Part shown: in pieces, positions 1-11,594 of the stretch
Numbering within the stretch: position 1 is the first letter of the stretch
Layout: each line of letters opens with the position of its first letter
Origin: Benincasa hispida
Lineage: Eukaryota; Streptophyta; Magnoliopsida; Cucurbitales; Cucurbitaceae
Direction: 5' to 3'
DNA length: 64,000 nucleotides
NCBI RefSeq assembly: GCF_009727055.1
Contig: NC_052349.1
Span: 46,630,276 to 46,694,275, forward strand
Position numbers and translations under genes: made by a program
The notes under the pieces: generated by a model
What the model saw: the letters and a program-made list of their open reading frames with translations, nothing else
The model's database searches: none
What the model was told of the DNA's origin: nothing

Positions 1-1336
1 AACTCATGATATTCAGAGGAGTTGTCTCTTACTTACTTTTATTTTTTTTATTTTTTTTATTATTTTTTTTTCATACTGCATTGTTCTTGGAAACCTGCCT
101 TCGTTTTGGCTTGCTCCTACGAGTGTCATACGAACATCCAACTACGGGCAGGCTTCTTTCACAACTAAACTCTTATCAAGTTGGGAATATTTTTTATGTT
201 TTCCCTTGCGCTGACATTGGAGTTTTGTATAATTTTTTTTTTATATAGAAAATGGACGCATTTTCTACTCAGACCTTCCCCACCCCCAAATTTAAAGATG
301 AGCAAGGTCCTCATTGCCTTGTTTGGATATACTAGACAAACACTTAGAAGAAAATTTCAAAAAGAAGGTTTGAGTAGAACTTTGAAAGATAAAAGGTAAA
401 GTACTGCTAAACTAAGAATTAACTAAGTGTTATTCAGAATTTACTAAGTATGAGAAATGTTTCTAAGTATAACATATGATACATCATAGCAACGCAATGA
501 AAAACACAAAAGTAAAAGATTGAGAATATCGCAAATATTGACAAAGGATGATAAAGAAAAAGGCACAAGCAAAAAGTGGATTGAATATGTACTCAATTGT
601 ATTGAATATTAACAAAGTATACAAGTAATTATAAATGAATGCAATACAAAAAATTTTGTTGCCTGTACAAGTCAAAGAATTTGATTTTTTCTTTCAAATT
701 TGATTCAGAAGGGTGCACGATTAACATTCACACCATGCTTCCAATAAACGCAGATACATTTTTGCCAAGGACGGGCAACACGCATACATCCCATCAACAC
801 ACCCCTTAACTAAACACATTTCTGGAGGATACCTCAACATAATGCATGTAGCTAAGGACGGCCAAAGGACATATACGCACGCAACACACCCCTCACCGCA
901 ATGCATTTGGGTGAACTGGATGCATGGTGTCTCTTGGTATCGCTCACTACACCTGTCATTTTGTTACATACCAGTTTATATTCTTTTCTTCTTAATTCAT
1001 CAAAACATGAGTCGAAAAGACTTTGCAGTGATTCATCCAATCATTCACAAAAATTCTACGACTGGCACTACTAAATTTAAGGTATGGAAATACATGTGAA
1101 ATTAGATTGGAAGGAAAAACAAAAAGCATTAAAGACTAATTCTAATAGAAAGTAAATACGGAATTTAGAAAGCAATAAAAGAAAGCTGTAAGGAAAGCAA
1201 GTAAACATAAATAAGGAAGCTGATTGAAAGAAGTTCTTAGAATTACCGCAATTTCTCCCCCTGCAAGCGGTTTAATCCTGCTTGCCCAAGTCAATGGTGT
1301 CCATGCGTCGATCGAAATCGCCTCCATAGTAGGGCT
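1..1336 (-). other. gypsy-1 3' untranslated region (partial)
   Basis: Non-coding DNA between the integrase stop and the unseen PPT/3' LTR. It holds a T-rich tract (about 40-72), a motif shared with two other gypsy elements (99-150), and two imperfect copies of a roughly 85 bp unit at about 735-905, recognisable by AAGGACGG followed by a CAACACACCCC core. I see no credible coding region; the short open frames here are not conserved with anything I recognise. Confidence 0.6.
99..150 (-). promoter_or_regulatory. Conserved gypsy 3'-UTR motif, copy 1
   Basis: In element sense the motif reads GTAGTTGGAT, then a variable stretch, then CATGACAC, then GCAAGCCAAAA. Related copies in the same element-sense orientation occur at 12541-12590 and 12689-12738 (gypsy-2) and at 27285-27337 (gypsy-C). 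Function is unknown; shared position and sense suggest a role in the transcript's 3' region. Confidence 0.6.
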
Positions 1337-2225
1337 TACTTCATTGACCATTGACTTTAAATGCGTCATTCCAATCTAAAGTTGTTAGTTCCACTGCGCC
1401 GTGAGGAAAGATTGTCTTGATTTGGAATGGCCCAGACCAGCGGGACTTCAACTTCCCTGGGAACAATCGCAAACGTGTGTTAAATAGTAATACCTATTGA
1501 CCTTCGGTGAATGCCCGATCGTTTATGCGATCGTCGTGCCATTTCTTGGTTTTCTCCTTATAGATCTTGGCATTCTGGTAGGCGTCCCTTCGCCATTCGA
1601 CCAGCTGGTTCAATTGTAGCTTTCGGACTTTCCCCGCACTTGCTAAATCAAACTTCAGCTTCTTGCATGCCCACATCACCTTATGTTCCAACTCGAGTAG
1701 TAGATGACAAGCTTTTCCAAAGACTAGGGCATACGGAGACATGCCAATTGGTGTTTTGTAGGCAGTCCTGTAAGCCCACAGTGCTTTATCAAGCCTTGGT
1801 GACCAATCCTTCCTGGAAGTATTGACTACCTTCTCCAAGATAGTTTTGATCTCTCTATTAGAAATCTCTACCTGCCCATTGGTTTGTGGGTGATAAACAG
1901 TTGCAACTCAATGGCTGACGTTGAATTTAGTCAATAGGTTGGCGATTATGCAGTTGATAAAGTGAGAGCCCTCATTGCTGATTAAGGCCTATGGCGTCCT
2001 ATATTGAGCTAAGATGTTCTTCTTCAGAAAATTCGCCACTGTGACCTCATCATTTTTGGCACATGCGATGGCCTCAACCCATTTCAATAGTAATCAACTG
2101 CAACCAGAATATATTGATGATCTTCGGATGGTGGAAATGGGCCCATGAAGTCAATTCCCCAAACATCAAATAATTCAACTTCTAAGATTGATGTCAATGG
2201 CTGGACTGTGTGGATTTTACATGAA
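1337..2225 (-). pseudogene. gypsy-1 integrase (core and C-terminal part), broken
   Basis: The minus-strand translation shows the start of a gypsy integrase core ([12 protein letters not shown] near 2155-2190, carrying the first catalytic Asp), then frameshifted core. Next comes a readable segment at 1838-1497 with [20 protein letters not shown] and [14 protein letters not shown], both typical of plant gypsy integrases. A TAG at about 1494 interrupts it. Beyond it the C-terminal domain continues ([14 protein letters not shown]) to a stop near 1337. The N-terminal HHCC zinc-binding part is missing, apparently replaced by the block at 2226-3542. Integrase inserts retrotransposon cDNA into chromosomes; this copy cannot. 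Confidence 0.85.
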
Positions 2226-3542
2226 AAGAGAGAACAATATAATAGATTAATATTATGAAGAGGCAGTTCCTCGTTGATAATTTAGAAGAATAATTTAATG
2301 GCTAATTATATTTTAAATTAAATGATCTATTCGAATGGGAAAAGAAAAGATATGCTTGGAGCACCTATAAACTAAATCATACAACAATTTTAATATTTAT
2401 TTTAAGAAGGATGATGCTATTACTTTACAAGTGTAACTATTCATAAATTCTTTTATCTTTAAAAATTAATAACTTTAATTATTCTAAACATACACCAATC
2501 ACTCTCTTTTATCAATAAGGTACTTAACATTACTCGGTCATTAAATATTTTGACTTTTCAAATCTAAGGAGATGAGTTTGAATTCCTCACACTTAAAATG
2601 ACTATTCGATATTTTAATCAATTAAATGATGTCACCTTCGTATATATTTATATTAATTTATTGATGAAGAGAACCGAAAAAGTAAAATTCATGAACATAT
2701 TCTATATAATAAGTAGGATTCAGGCTTCTTACTTTGCAATATAATATTTAGTGGAAAAGAAACAAAAAGTAAAAAATTCTACCCAAAATCATATTCACCT
2801 CAACTTCAACTTCACATGGAAACATCAGATGCTTTGAATAACATAGAAAATCCATAACAAATAATGTGAGAAAAGCATCTCAAATTAGCAGGGCTTATTA
2901 TGAATTAAGGATATGCTAGAAGCTTATGAAATGTTTACTAAATTTCAAACAGGATTGATGACTCAAGTATAACAAAGATTGAAGACCTAAAGAATTTGAT
3001 TCAAGTATGACAAAGATGAATAATCTAATGGGTTAGTTGGATTCTTATGTATATGAACACTAGATTCTATACTCCTACCATTTATATGGTCTATCACTAA
3101 TAGATTCTAAAAGTTAAATCCAAAATTTTGCTATTTCTATATATGTATATTTTTTTGCATTTGTGCTGTATATGCCTAATATTGGGCCTGCTCGTTATAT
3201 TTGCAACTACCCATTAGATAAATATTAAGAAGTCGTTGAACTTGTAATTTGATGTAAGACATCATATCTAATGGGTTGTTAGTTGGATTCTTATGTATAT
3301 GAACACTAGATTCTATACTCCTACCATTTATATGGTTCTATCACTAATAGATTCTAAAGTTAAATCCAAATTTTGCTATTTCTATATATGTATATTTTTT
3401 TGCATTTTGTGCTGTATATGCTATATTTTGGGCCTGCTCGTTATATTTGCAACTACCCATTAAAGATAAATATTAAGAAGTCGTTGAACTTGTAATTTGA
3501 TGTAAAATAGAAATATTTAGAAGGTTAGAGACTTAAAATACA
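2226..3542. other. Unrelated AT-rich block interrupting gypsy-1 pol
   Basis: Recognisable integrase stops near 2225 and RNase H begins at 3543. The intervening 1.3 kb is AT-rich, has no coding resemblance, and replaces the RNase H/integrase linker and the integrase zinc-binding domain. It contains a 243 bp tandem duplication (3024-3509). I could not identify TSDs or terminal repeats, so it may be an insertion combined with a deletion, or filler DNA from repair. Confidence 0.6.
3024..3509. repeat. Two-copy 243 bp tandem duplication
   Basis: The copies start at 3024 and 3267 with TCTAATGGGTT. Both run through TATGAACACTAGATTC, a TATATGTATATTTTTTTGC tract and GGGCCTGCTCG to GTAATTTGATGTAA. They differ by a few single-base indels and substitutions, so the duplication is fairly young compared with the decayed element around it. 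Confidence 0.9.
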
Positions 3543-4151
3543 TTAAAATAAAAGTGTCCCTTGAACCTCGCAATTCTCCAATCTTGACAAATGATCTGTG
3601 ACTTGGTTCTCGGTGCCCTTCCGGTCTTTAATCTCTAGGTCAAACTCTTGCAGAAGCAACACCCACCGTATAAGTCTTGGCTTTCCATCCTTTTTCGACA
3701 TCAAATACTTTATCGCAGAGTGATCTGTATACACCACCACGTTTATTCTGATTAAGTACTGCCAAAACTTCTCCAGTGCAAACACCACTGCAAGCATTTC
3801 CTTTTCTATGGTTGTATAGTTTTCCTGTGCATCATTCAATGTTTTACTTGCATAATAAATAGGATGCAATACCTTATCCTTGCGCTGACTTAAAACTATG
3901 CCTACAGTATATCCGCTAGCATCGCACATCAACGCAAATGGTTGCGTCCAATCTGGCACAATCAAAATGGGTGCAGAGATGAGTGCATCCTTCAATGTGT
4001 TGAATGCTTTGGTGCACGCATCATCGAAATTGTATTCTCGGTCAGCTTCAAGGAGTGCACTTAGAGGCCTTGCGATTTGAGAGAAGTTGCGAATAAATCT
4101 TTTATAAAACCCAGTGTGTCCCAGAAAGCTCCTAAGTGTTTTTACGTTCAC
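3543..4151 (-). pseudogene. gypsy-1 RT thumb and RNase H
   Basis: This is the longest readable piece of gypsy-1 (202 codons from a Met at 4151). It starts in the RT connection ([14 protein letters not shown]) and continues into RNase H. The four acidic positions are visible: Asp in LMCDASGY, Glu in TTIEKEML, Asp in VVYTDHSA and Asp in [11 protein letters not shown]. RNase H removes RNA from the RNA:DNA hybrid during reverse transcription. The Met is internal to a polyprotein, not a real start. The frame ends in TAA at 3543, at the border of the foreign block, so the link to integrase is lost. Confidence 0.9.
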
Positions 4152-5234
4152 TAGTGGAGGTAACTTTGAAATTGCGTCGATCTTTGCCTAATCAACTTCC
4201 AATCCTGCCTTAGAGATTTTGTGACCTAGAACTATACCTTCTTCCACCATGAAGTGGCATTTCTCCCAGTTCAAAACAAGATTTTTTGCCACGCATCTCT
4301 TCAAGACCTTTTCAAGGTTAGACAAACAGTAGTCATAATTACTGCCGAAGACTGAGAAATCATCCATGAATACCTCGACTGACTCCTCCAAGAAATCTTA
4401 AAATATTGCCATCATGCATCATTGAAAAGTGCCTGGTGCATTACAGAGTTGAAATGGCATGTGTCGGAATGCGAACGTACCAAATGGGCACGTAAAGGTT
4501 GTCTTGTCTTGGTCCTCCGGCGCAATTGCTATTTGGTTATACCCTGAATAGCCATCAAGAAAGTAGAAAAATTCATTCCCCGCAAGTCTCTAACATCTGA
4601 TCTATAAACGGGAGTGGGAAGTGGTCCTTTTTAGTGGCCAAATTCAGCTTGCAATAATCCATACAAATTCTCCACCCCGTAGTTATCCTTGTGGGAATCA
4701 ATTCATTCTTGTCATTAGTGATGACTGTCATTCCCCCTTTCTTTGGAACACACTGCACTGGACTCACCCAGCTGCTATTAGATATCGGGTAGATGACACC
4801 TGCGTCCAACCACTTTACTATTTCCTTCTTCATGACCTCCCTCATGGCATGGTTCAAACGACGTTTAATCCAGTCTTTTCTTCTTCTAGACGAATCTTGT
4901 GCATACAATACGAAGGACTGATTCCTCGAATGTCTGCCAAAGTCCATCCTAAGGCCTTTGCATTATTTCATAGGATTTGTATGAGTGCATCTTCTTTCTC
5001 CTTACTCAGCGATGAAGAAATGATAACAGGTAACATGTCATTACTTCCTAAGTATGTGTACTTAAGGTGCACGGGCAACAACTTTAACTCTAACACGGGT
5101 GGTTCTTCCAAAGATGGTTTAATGCGTTGTGATGTCCGTTCAGATAACTTGAGCAGCTCAAAATTAAATTCTACCTGAATTGCGTTGCAACACTCCTCTA
5201 TCATTGCGCCGATTTCAAAGTCTTCTTCCTCCAA
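4152..5234 (-). pseudogene. gypsy-1 reverse transcriptase and protease-RT linker, broken
   Basis: From 5234 downwards come an acidic linker, the RT fingers (KWLDAGVIYPISNSSWVSPV; CMDYCKLNLATKKDHFPLPF) and the palm. The catalytic box reads FMDD (about 4359-4370), where most plant gypsy elements have F/Y-V/I/M-DD. Two in-frame stops lie near 4395-4415, with more frame breaks near 4570, 4950 and 4185. RT would copy the element RNA into DNA; this copy is inactive. Confidence 0.88.
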
Positions 5235-5252
5235 CTCCTTCAGGGGTTTGTG

Positions 5253-5884
5253 CTAATGTTTTTCCCGCAGTTCCTTGATATATTGGCAGTTCTCTATATC
5301 ACCTAGGTACTTCAACGCATTGAGCATGTTGAATTTTACTTCCTGATCGTCGACCCTGATAATCAGTTCTCCTTTCTGCACATCGATCAGCACTCGCCCT
5401 GTGGCGAGAAATGGACGACCAAGGATTATAGGGATTTCTCTATCGACTTCATAGTCCAATATGACAAAGTCTTCCGGGAAGATAAACTTGTCCACTTGCA
5501 TGAGAACCTTTTCTATCTTGCCCTCAGGAATCGATCTATCGGCCAGCTGTAATGTGATCGTGGTTGGTCTTACTTCGTGATATCCAGCTTCTTAAAAATC
5601 GACAAGGGCATCAGATTTATGCTTGCCCCTAAATCACACAGTGCATTCCCAACCATCTTCCTTTCTATCTTGCAGGGCAATGTAAAGGACCCAGAGTCCT
5701 TCATTTTAGTGGGGAGGTTGTTTTGAAACAGAGCGTTGCAGTCATATGTTAACACAACTATTTCATTTTCCCCAACCTTTCTCTTATTGGCGAGAATATC
5801 CTTGAGAAACTTCACATAATTCAGCATCTGCTCTAATGCTTCTATCAAGGGAATATTAATGTGTAGCTGTCGGAGAACGTCCAT
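5253..5884 (-). pseudogene. gypsy-1 aspartic protease region
   Basis: Two readable segments cover the retropepsin-like domain. At 5884-5570 the flap-side sequence NALCDLGASINLMPLSI carries the catalytic Asp in a DLGASIN context, the variant found in Athila-like elements in place of DTG/DSG. At 5501-5253, REIPIILGRPFLATGRVLID is the conserved C-terminal half. A frame break lies between them at about 5502-5569. The protease would cut the Gag-Pol polyprotein. Confidence 0.85.
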
Positions 5885-5971
5885 AAACCTCTGAAATTGC
5901 TTGCTATCATCTTTCTTTTTCAGCCTGGACGGGAAAGGTGGAGGATCCCGCCATATTTCTTATTCACTTGG

Positions 5972-7501
5972 CTATTTGGTGAGGTCCTGTGGTTGCTGTG
6001 TGTCATTAGCTGGAGGTTGCGTTGATTGCGAATTCATGTCTTGAGAAGCTTCATCTTTTGTAGACGAGCTTACTTCTGAACTGGTACTTTTTCCAATATT
6101 AGTCAACTGGTCATCATCAACAGTCAACTCTATTGGTGTTATTGCAGCATCTGGTGCTTTTGGCATAATAGGGGCTGTTGTTTTGCCACTCCTCAATGTC
6201 ACTGCATGACATTGTTCTTTACCTCTGGGCTCCACTACTTCTGAGTTTCTGTGCCGCGTACCAGGCGTTGTCTTCTTTAATTCCCTCGCAAGTTAATCTA
6301 TCTGTTCTTCTAATTCTTTTAGGGAGTCAGCTTGCGATTGTCTCATTGCCTCGCTCTTTTCAATATAATGTTTTAACGATGTCTCCAGAGACGAGGTGCT
6401 GCAAGAGGTATCATATAAGGACAGTAGGTAACAGGGTGGTGTACGTTGAGAATTGTTTGGGTTGTAGTCCGGATTAGTGAAGACTGAAAGGTTGCCTCGA
6501 TCCCCTTGATAACTAAATTGATAGAAACTATGGCTCTCCTAATTGAGATTCTTGTCCAAGCCAAAAATTGGGTAATCCCACCAACCAGGGTTGTGGATGT
6601 TGCCAAATGATTCATTGTAGACAGCATATACGAGTTGTTGAGTCCATGGGCAGACTCCTACTGGATGTCCCTCTCCTCATTGCGGGCACGTGAGTCACCG
6701 CATTAACTTGCGTTGATCCTTGAGAGAGAGTTCTCTGCTGATTAGCCACCGTCTGAAGAAGCGAGGTCATTGTGGTCATTTGATCGACCAGTGCACTCAT
6801 TGTGTCTGTTGAAACATTAACACTTTCTACTCTTTCTTCCACCTGACCTCTTACCTCGAGCCCAGTATCAACCCACTCATTAGAATGACGCGAGATGTGA
6901 TCCAATATGTTTTTTGCTTCCATATATGACTTATTCATTAATCCTCCTTCTGCAGAGGCCTCAACAACTGCTTGCGTTAATTGGTCTAAGCCATTGTAAA
7001 AGGTTTCCATCAAAATACTATCAAGAATCCTGATGTACGGACAGTTCTTCACTAACTGTCAGAATCACACCCAGGTGGTGCTCAAGATTTCGTAACCCTT
7101 TTGTTCGAAATTCAAAACATCCCTCCTTCTCTTTGCGTTGACAGACAGAGGAAAGAATCTGTTCATGAACCTATCAACCAACTGCTCCCATTCATTCATT
7201 TCATCCAGCTCTAATGCTTGCACCTCTTGGCTTCATCCCGCAATGTGTACGAGAATAAATATAGCTTAAGCCCTTCTTGAGTCACACCAGGCATGGAGAA
7301 TGCACTGCACATGTCTACAAAATTTGTCAGATGAGCGTGTGGGTCTTCTCCTTGTAATCCTCCAAATTGTCCCACATTCTGAATCATCTGTAGCATAATA
7401 GGTTTCACCTCAAAGCTCACATTCCCTTCAACCATAGGTCTTGAAATTCTTGGTGAGAAATTATAGAAATCTGGCGCCACATAATCCCTTATGTCTTGCA
7501 C
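5972..7501 (-). pseudogene. gypsy-1 gag, broken
   Basis: The N-terminal part (7501-7211) has RDYVAPDFYNFSP, FEVKPIMLQMIQ and FGGLQGEDPHAHL, recognisable as the plant gypsy gag core. After a frameshift at 7053-7210 the middle part (7052-6612) has ETFYNGLDQLTQAVVEAS and a coiled-coil-like stretch. The C-terminal part (6235-5972) contains AVTLRSGK, a marker of Athila-like gag before protease. No CCHC zinc knuckle is visible. Gag forms the virus-like particle; several breaks make this a pseudogene. The Met at 7501 is about 40 nt downstream of the PBS, a plausible start. Confidence 0.85.
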
Positions 7502-7538
7502 GTATCACAAAAATATACTCAAACAACAAATCGTTAAC

Positions 7539-7559
7539 CAATCCTCGACAACGACACCA
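7539..7559 (-). promoter_or_regulatory. gypsy-1 primer binding site (tRNA-Asp), decayed
   Basis: On the minus strand this reads TGGTGTCGTTGTCGAGGA. It matches the tRNA-Asp-complementary plant PBS TGGCGCCGTTGCCGGGGA except for four changes, all C-to-T or G-to-A. It begins six bases after the LTR end, the same spacing as in gypsy-2. Confidence 0.85.
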
Positions 7560-7565
7560 TAAACT

Positions 7566-9347
7566 TGTTGACAATGGAATTGATTGCTAAAAGATATGCT
7601 ATGTTATGCGAGAAATGATGCGATACTACTTCTAGATATGTGTTAATTATGAATGTTCTTGTAGTATGCCTTGCGTTGTCACAAGTTTCCTTACGTTGGA
7701 ACCAAGTGTAATTCAACCGCAAGTTTCTCGGTATGATCCGAGGTCAAACACAGGGATTGTTTTAGGTTATTGTGGTATGTTTGTGATATGCGACTAGGTT
7801 TTTCAATCTTTAAAGAGTGTTTTGTACAAGTATATAAAATTGCGGTAAAGTAAAGGAAAGCAATAAAAATGCGATAATAAAATAAGTATAGTAAACCTAA
7901 GCTAGATGATACAAGATACAAGCTTCATGATACAAGATGTTGGGGTCTAGGCTGGCTGTGAAGGTTATGCAAAGAACATGGAATGCGGTGGCAAGTCTTA
8001 TGTACAAAACAGAAAGAGAAAGATAACTAATATAAACAACGCAAATTTCTTAATTGTGTTGAAGCCATAAGTACGATTCCGCTTTTCTCTTGGCGTACAC
8101 CTCTCAGTGATCGGCCGCGCTCCCACATGTCTGTGGTGAAACAAAGACAAGCGTAATGAATGTAAGGTTACTTCCATATCTGGAAGTACTACTCGCTTTA
8201 GTTAATGCATTCTTTTAACCTTCTCTCAATAGATCAGAATGGCATCTTCACTTCTGCTCTCACAAGTGAAGATGTCGTCTTACATGCCTTAACTAAATGC
8301 AATTATCTCTTGAACATAGATTAAGTACTCGTTTAATTCATATTAACTACCAGGGGATTAAAAGACTCATGGAGAAAGTGATTGACAGAGGAGCGGAAGT
8401 AGACAGAAAATGGAGTATGAAAGCAATCGAAACATTTAATATATCTATTAAGCATTTGGTACATGGTGTGTGAATGAAGAGATAAAGAAAGTGAAATACA
8501 ATGATGAAAAGAGATAGAACAGATACAAACAAACACCAACGTCTTGGCACCAATTTGGGTGGAAATCTGCTTGCTAGATTAGATGGATCAGATGGATGGA
8601 TGAGTTTCCCTCTCAGGCTTGCTCAACCAATAGTTGGGTTCTCAATATAGAGCTTCCCATCGGGTACTTAGCAAAATAAAACTGAGACTCACCTCTCGGC
8701 CTTGTCTCTTCTTCTTCCCAGATTTCTTCAGTTAAGCACTCAACTCAACCTTTTCTCTCAACACTTTAGCAGCAATTAGCCCCGTATCCAGTAGCATTTT
8801 CTCTGAAATCCATGGGGTATTTATAGGTGAGAATCTTTGACTTCGGACTCGTGGTCCCCACTTGTTGTTATGGAAATTCCGAAGATTGAGGGATATTATT
8901 CCCTGTCAATTTTGTACAACTGTTAGTTGTACATGTGTCTCAATCCTCTGCTTTTGCGTTGCTCAGCTGCATCTTTCGATCATGAGTTCGCATGTGGTGT
9001 TGTTTTTATTACTGCATAAGGTTGAAAGTCAGCTCTGGATCGACTGTTGCATTCCGCCGTCATTGCGTTAATCGTCTCTTCATTGCTAATTGACGGGCGC
9101 AATGTGACAGAGATGCATTGATCAATTCTTCTTGAGCCTCGAGCACAAGCGGTGACTCGGTTTCCTGCAAAACAGAGTAAAATTCTCCTTTTCTTCCATT
9201 TTAATTATGTTAGTGGTTGTAGTTGCGATAATTTATAATTATTGTATTTTGAAGCTAATTTCCATACACTCGGCGCATATTCACTATATTTTGGCAGCAA
9301 TATCTAGATAAGGTGGCATAAATAACTTGTATTTCTATAAGTTATCA
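7566..9347 (-). repeat. gypsy-1 5' LTR (about 1.78 kb)
   Basis: On the minus strand it begins TGATAACTTATAGAAATACA at 9347 and ends in CA at 7566, six bases before the PBS. The start resembles that of the other gypsy LTRs here (TGATGACGGGTAGAAATGCA at 13060, TGATAACGGGTAGAAATGCA at 24626), so they form one superfamily. A TATA box lies at 8818-8825. No intact coding region. Confidence 0.88.
8818..8825 (-). promoter_or_regulatory. TATA box of gypsy-1 LTR
   Basis: The minus strand reads CACCTATAAATACCCC here. The same CTATAAATA context recurs in the gypsy LTRs at 13591, 25122 and 53781, supporting it as the element's promoter. Confidence 0.7.
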
Positions 9348-9733
9348 TTGATCTGCAATATAATGAGAAGATTAAAGTGAAAATCGGGCATGTAATCTAC
9401 AGAATTTTGAGAGAAAATTCAGTTTGAAGAATGGTTCTTCAACAAGGTTGCAGCAGTGAGCTTTTCTCTTTCATCCCTTGATTCAATATTGTTTTGAGTC
9501 CCACAACTCAATCTAGAGCACCAAGAGAATAGTGAGGAAGATCTTGAGGTGGTCTACAACAAGATATGGAGAAGATTGCATTTGGAGAAGGAGCTTTGAA
9601 GAAGTTCTACAAGAGATATGTCTTGAAACCCATTTTTTCTGCAGAAATATGCTTTATATTATGCTAAAATTAGTGAATTTGAGTGCTTAGATGATCCTTG
9701 TGCTTTCATTGCAATTGATACAATCCTACAGTT
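9348..9733 (+). repeat. 3' end of a family-A copia LTR
   Basis: From TTGATCTGCAATATAATG to TACAATCCTACA this parallels the last 400 bp of the family-A LTR at 30707-32545 and the remnant at 37386-37811. Shared landmarks include GAGCACCAAGAGAATAGTG and CTTGAGGTGGTCTACAACAA. Its left side is cut by gypsy-1. Confidence 0.85.
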
Positions 9734-10428
9734 ATCGCACTGTTGATTGGATGATATGGACACAAAATATATCTGTAGTAAGGAGAGTGTAGCTGTCGGT
9801 CTTTAGTGGAGTGCCTGACAGTTAACGGATGGTGGATCTCGTGACTAAAAAGTTTAGTAAGTTATTCATGTACCGTTGGAGCTTCAAGCTACAGGTCCAT
9901 AAGGTCCTCTTTGTAGCTCAATGGATTCAAGTTGAGAATCAGTTCTTGGTGTTGATTTGAAATGTTTAAATTGACAAGAGGAAAATCGATTATATATGAT
10001 ATGATCGGTGTGATATATTAGATACATCAATTGGAGGAATTAATATAAGTATGATTTATATTAAATATCATAGCATAGAAAAAGAACTATGGTTTATATG
10101 TTTCATATGATGAAATATTAAAACTATAGGTTATAAATATAATATGGTAAGTTAGTTATCATATATATTTATAATAATATTAATTATTGGATATTATCTC
10201 TTTTTCTCTAATAACAAATTGAGTGGAAGGTTATTGGTGATTTTATGGTAACCGTGAGATAAAAGGAAAAATGTTTTCCTAAATTTAATAGAGTTGCTAT
10301 TCTCAGTAAGAACTCATGAAATTGCTGTTAAGTGAATTGAATTCACTAAACGATAGCTGATAGAGAGACGAAACGATTATGGAGTGTTACTATACAATAG
10401 TTCACTCAGCTGGTCGTATCTAGACATC
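9734..10428 (+). repeat. Copia-type LTR fragment of another subfamily
   Basis: It contains the copia LTR landmark GGACACAAAATATATCTG followed by GGAGAGTG and TTTAGTGGAGTGCCTGACAG, also seen at about 22550, 31570 and 51030. After about 9960 it is AT-rich and unassigned. It ends abruptly at the truncated gypsy-2 LTR. No coding region. Confidence 0.65.
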
Positions 10429-11570
10429 GTGGCTTAAGAGTTTAATACATTTTGCAATCAATACATTTCTCTATTTCCTTCGATTCTATCTTCATTTTCT
10501 CATCATCCTTTACTTTCATCGCAAAACCTAAGTAACATTGCTACAGTATCGCATACTTAACCATTCGACATAGACATATGAAGCATGTAGCAAACCACCG
10601 AGAGGTGTGCGTTGCGCGAGTGTTGTGAGAAAATCCTATTTGCTTAGTGTGATGTTGTAGCAATGCTTGTCTATGATCTATTCAGTGGTAGCTGACTGCC
10701 CAGAAGGGTAAGTGGTGGAATGCATTAAGCAAAATAAGCAGTGTTCCTTGAGATAGGAATAATCTTATGTCAACCATGTTTATGTGATTATCTTGTCTTA
10801 TGAGTGCATCATTCATCATTTAAGCATACTTGAGAGAGTAGTCTAAAAACCAAATCTAGGCTTAAGAGAGTCAGATTGGATTGCATAGGCAAGAATAGAG
10901 GCTTAGAGATAAGCTTTATTTGCTATTACACAGCGTATGCACCCTACAGATAGGATATGAAAGTATATGGTCACATCGCATGTGTCCAGGAGTAGGATAC
11001 GGTGGTATGCGGTCATCTTGTTTATGTGTGGGAGCACGTGAGCAAGAATAGAGACTTAGACATAAGGCCTCTCGACACTATCGCATATACACCGCATGCG
11101 TCTTTGTCAAGTGTGTGTAGCATAATCGCATAGCATGCACTGACTGGGGTTACCTTTGCGATCAATCTTATTGATGCGGTGAAGACATCCCCGCCGTTTT
11201 ATCTATTTTCCCATGCATTTTATTACTCGTTAACAGTTGTCGTGTCTTTGTCTCTCACAATCATACTTCCACTGCTTAATCTGTTAGTTACGAGTAGGAG
11301 TAGTGCATAGCCTATAACCTTCAAATTCTTTTATTCTTCGTCGCAAACACTTTACTTCATAACATTTAGCTACAAGTCCATGAGTACGACCACAGATCAC
11401 CCGAGAAACTTGCGATCTCGTTATACTTGGCATGAGAGCAAGAAAACTTATGGCAGGAATGCATGGTCATCAAATGCATATTTCATATCCCTTAGTCCAA
11501 CGCATGACCAGCGACGCATGGAGAACGAACGATGAACACATATTTATTTACCTCTATTTTCCACGCATCA
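10429..11570 (+). repeat. gypsy-2 5' LTR, 5'-truncated
   Basis: It aligns almost colinearly with 13861-15000, from GTGGCTTAA to the terminal CCACGCATCA, with scattered substitutions. The first roughly 800 bp, including the TATA box, are absent; the junction at 10428/10429 abuts unrelated copia LTR DNA. Confidence 0.92.
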
Positions 11571-11576
11571 AGTTTT

Positions 11577-11594
11577 TGGCGCCGTTGCTGGGGA
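11577..11594 (+). promoter_or_regulatory. gypsy-2 primer binding site (tRNA-Asp)
   Basis: TGGCGCCGTTGCTGGGGA, six bases after the LTR terminus, matches the tRNA-Asp 3' end complement with one mismatch. First-strand synthesis would start here. Confidence 0.92.

Larger units (their letters stand above)
1..9347 (-). mobile_element. gypsy-1: decayed Athila-like Ty3/gypsy retrotransposon, 3' LTR outside the window
   Basis: Read on the minus strand the order is 5' LTR (7566-9347), degenerate tRNA-Asp PBS, gag, protease, RT, RNase H, integrase and 3' UTR, which is the Ty3/gypsy order. Gag and integrase peptides resemble the Athila/Tat branch. Every domain carries stops or frameshifts, so the copy is dead. 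A 1.3 kb block replaces the RNase H/integrase linker. The element sits inside an older copia LTR: the sequence directly after 9347 continues a copia LTR found intact at 30707-32545. The matching 3' LTR should lie to the left of base 1, so the TSD cannot be checked. Confidence 0.9.

Noticed and set aside
4621..5178. 185-codon plus-strand open frame
   Set aside because: Antisense shadow of the gypsy-1 RT coding strand, where protein motifs are clear.
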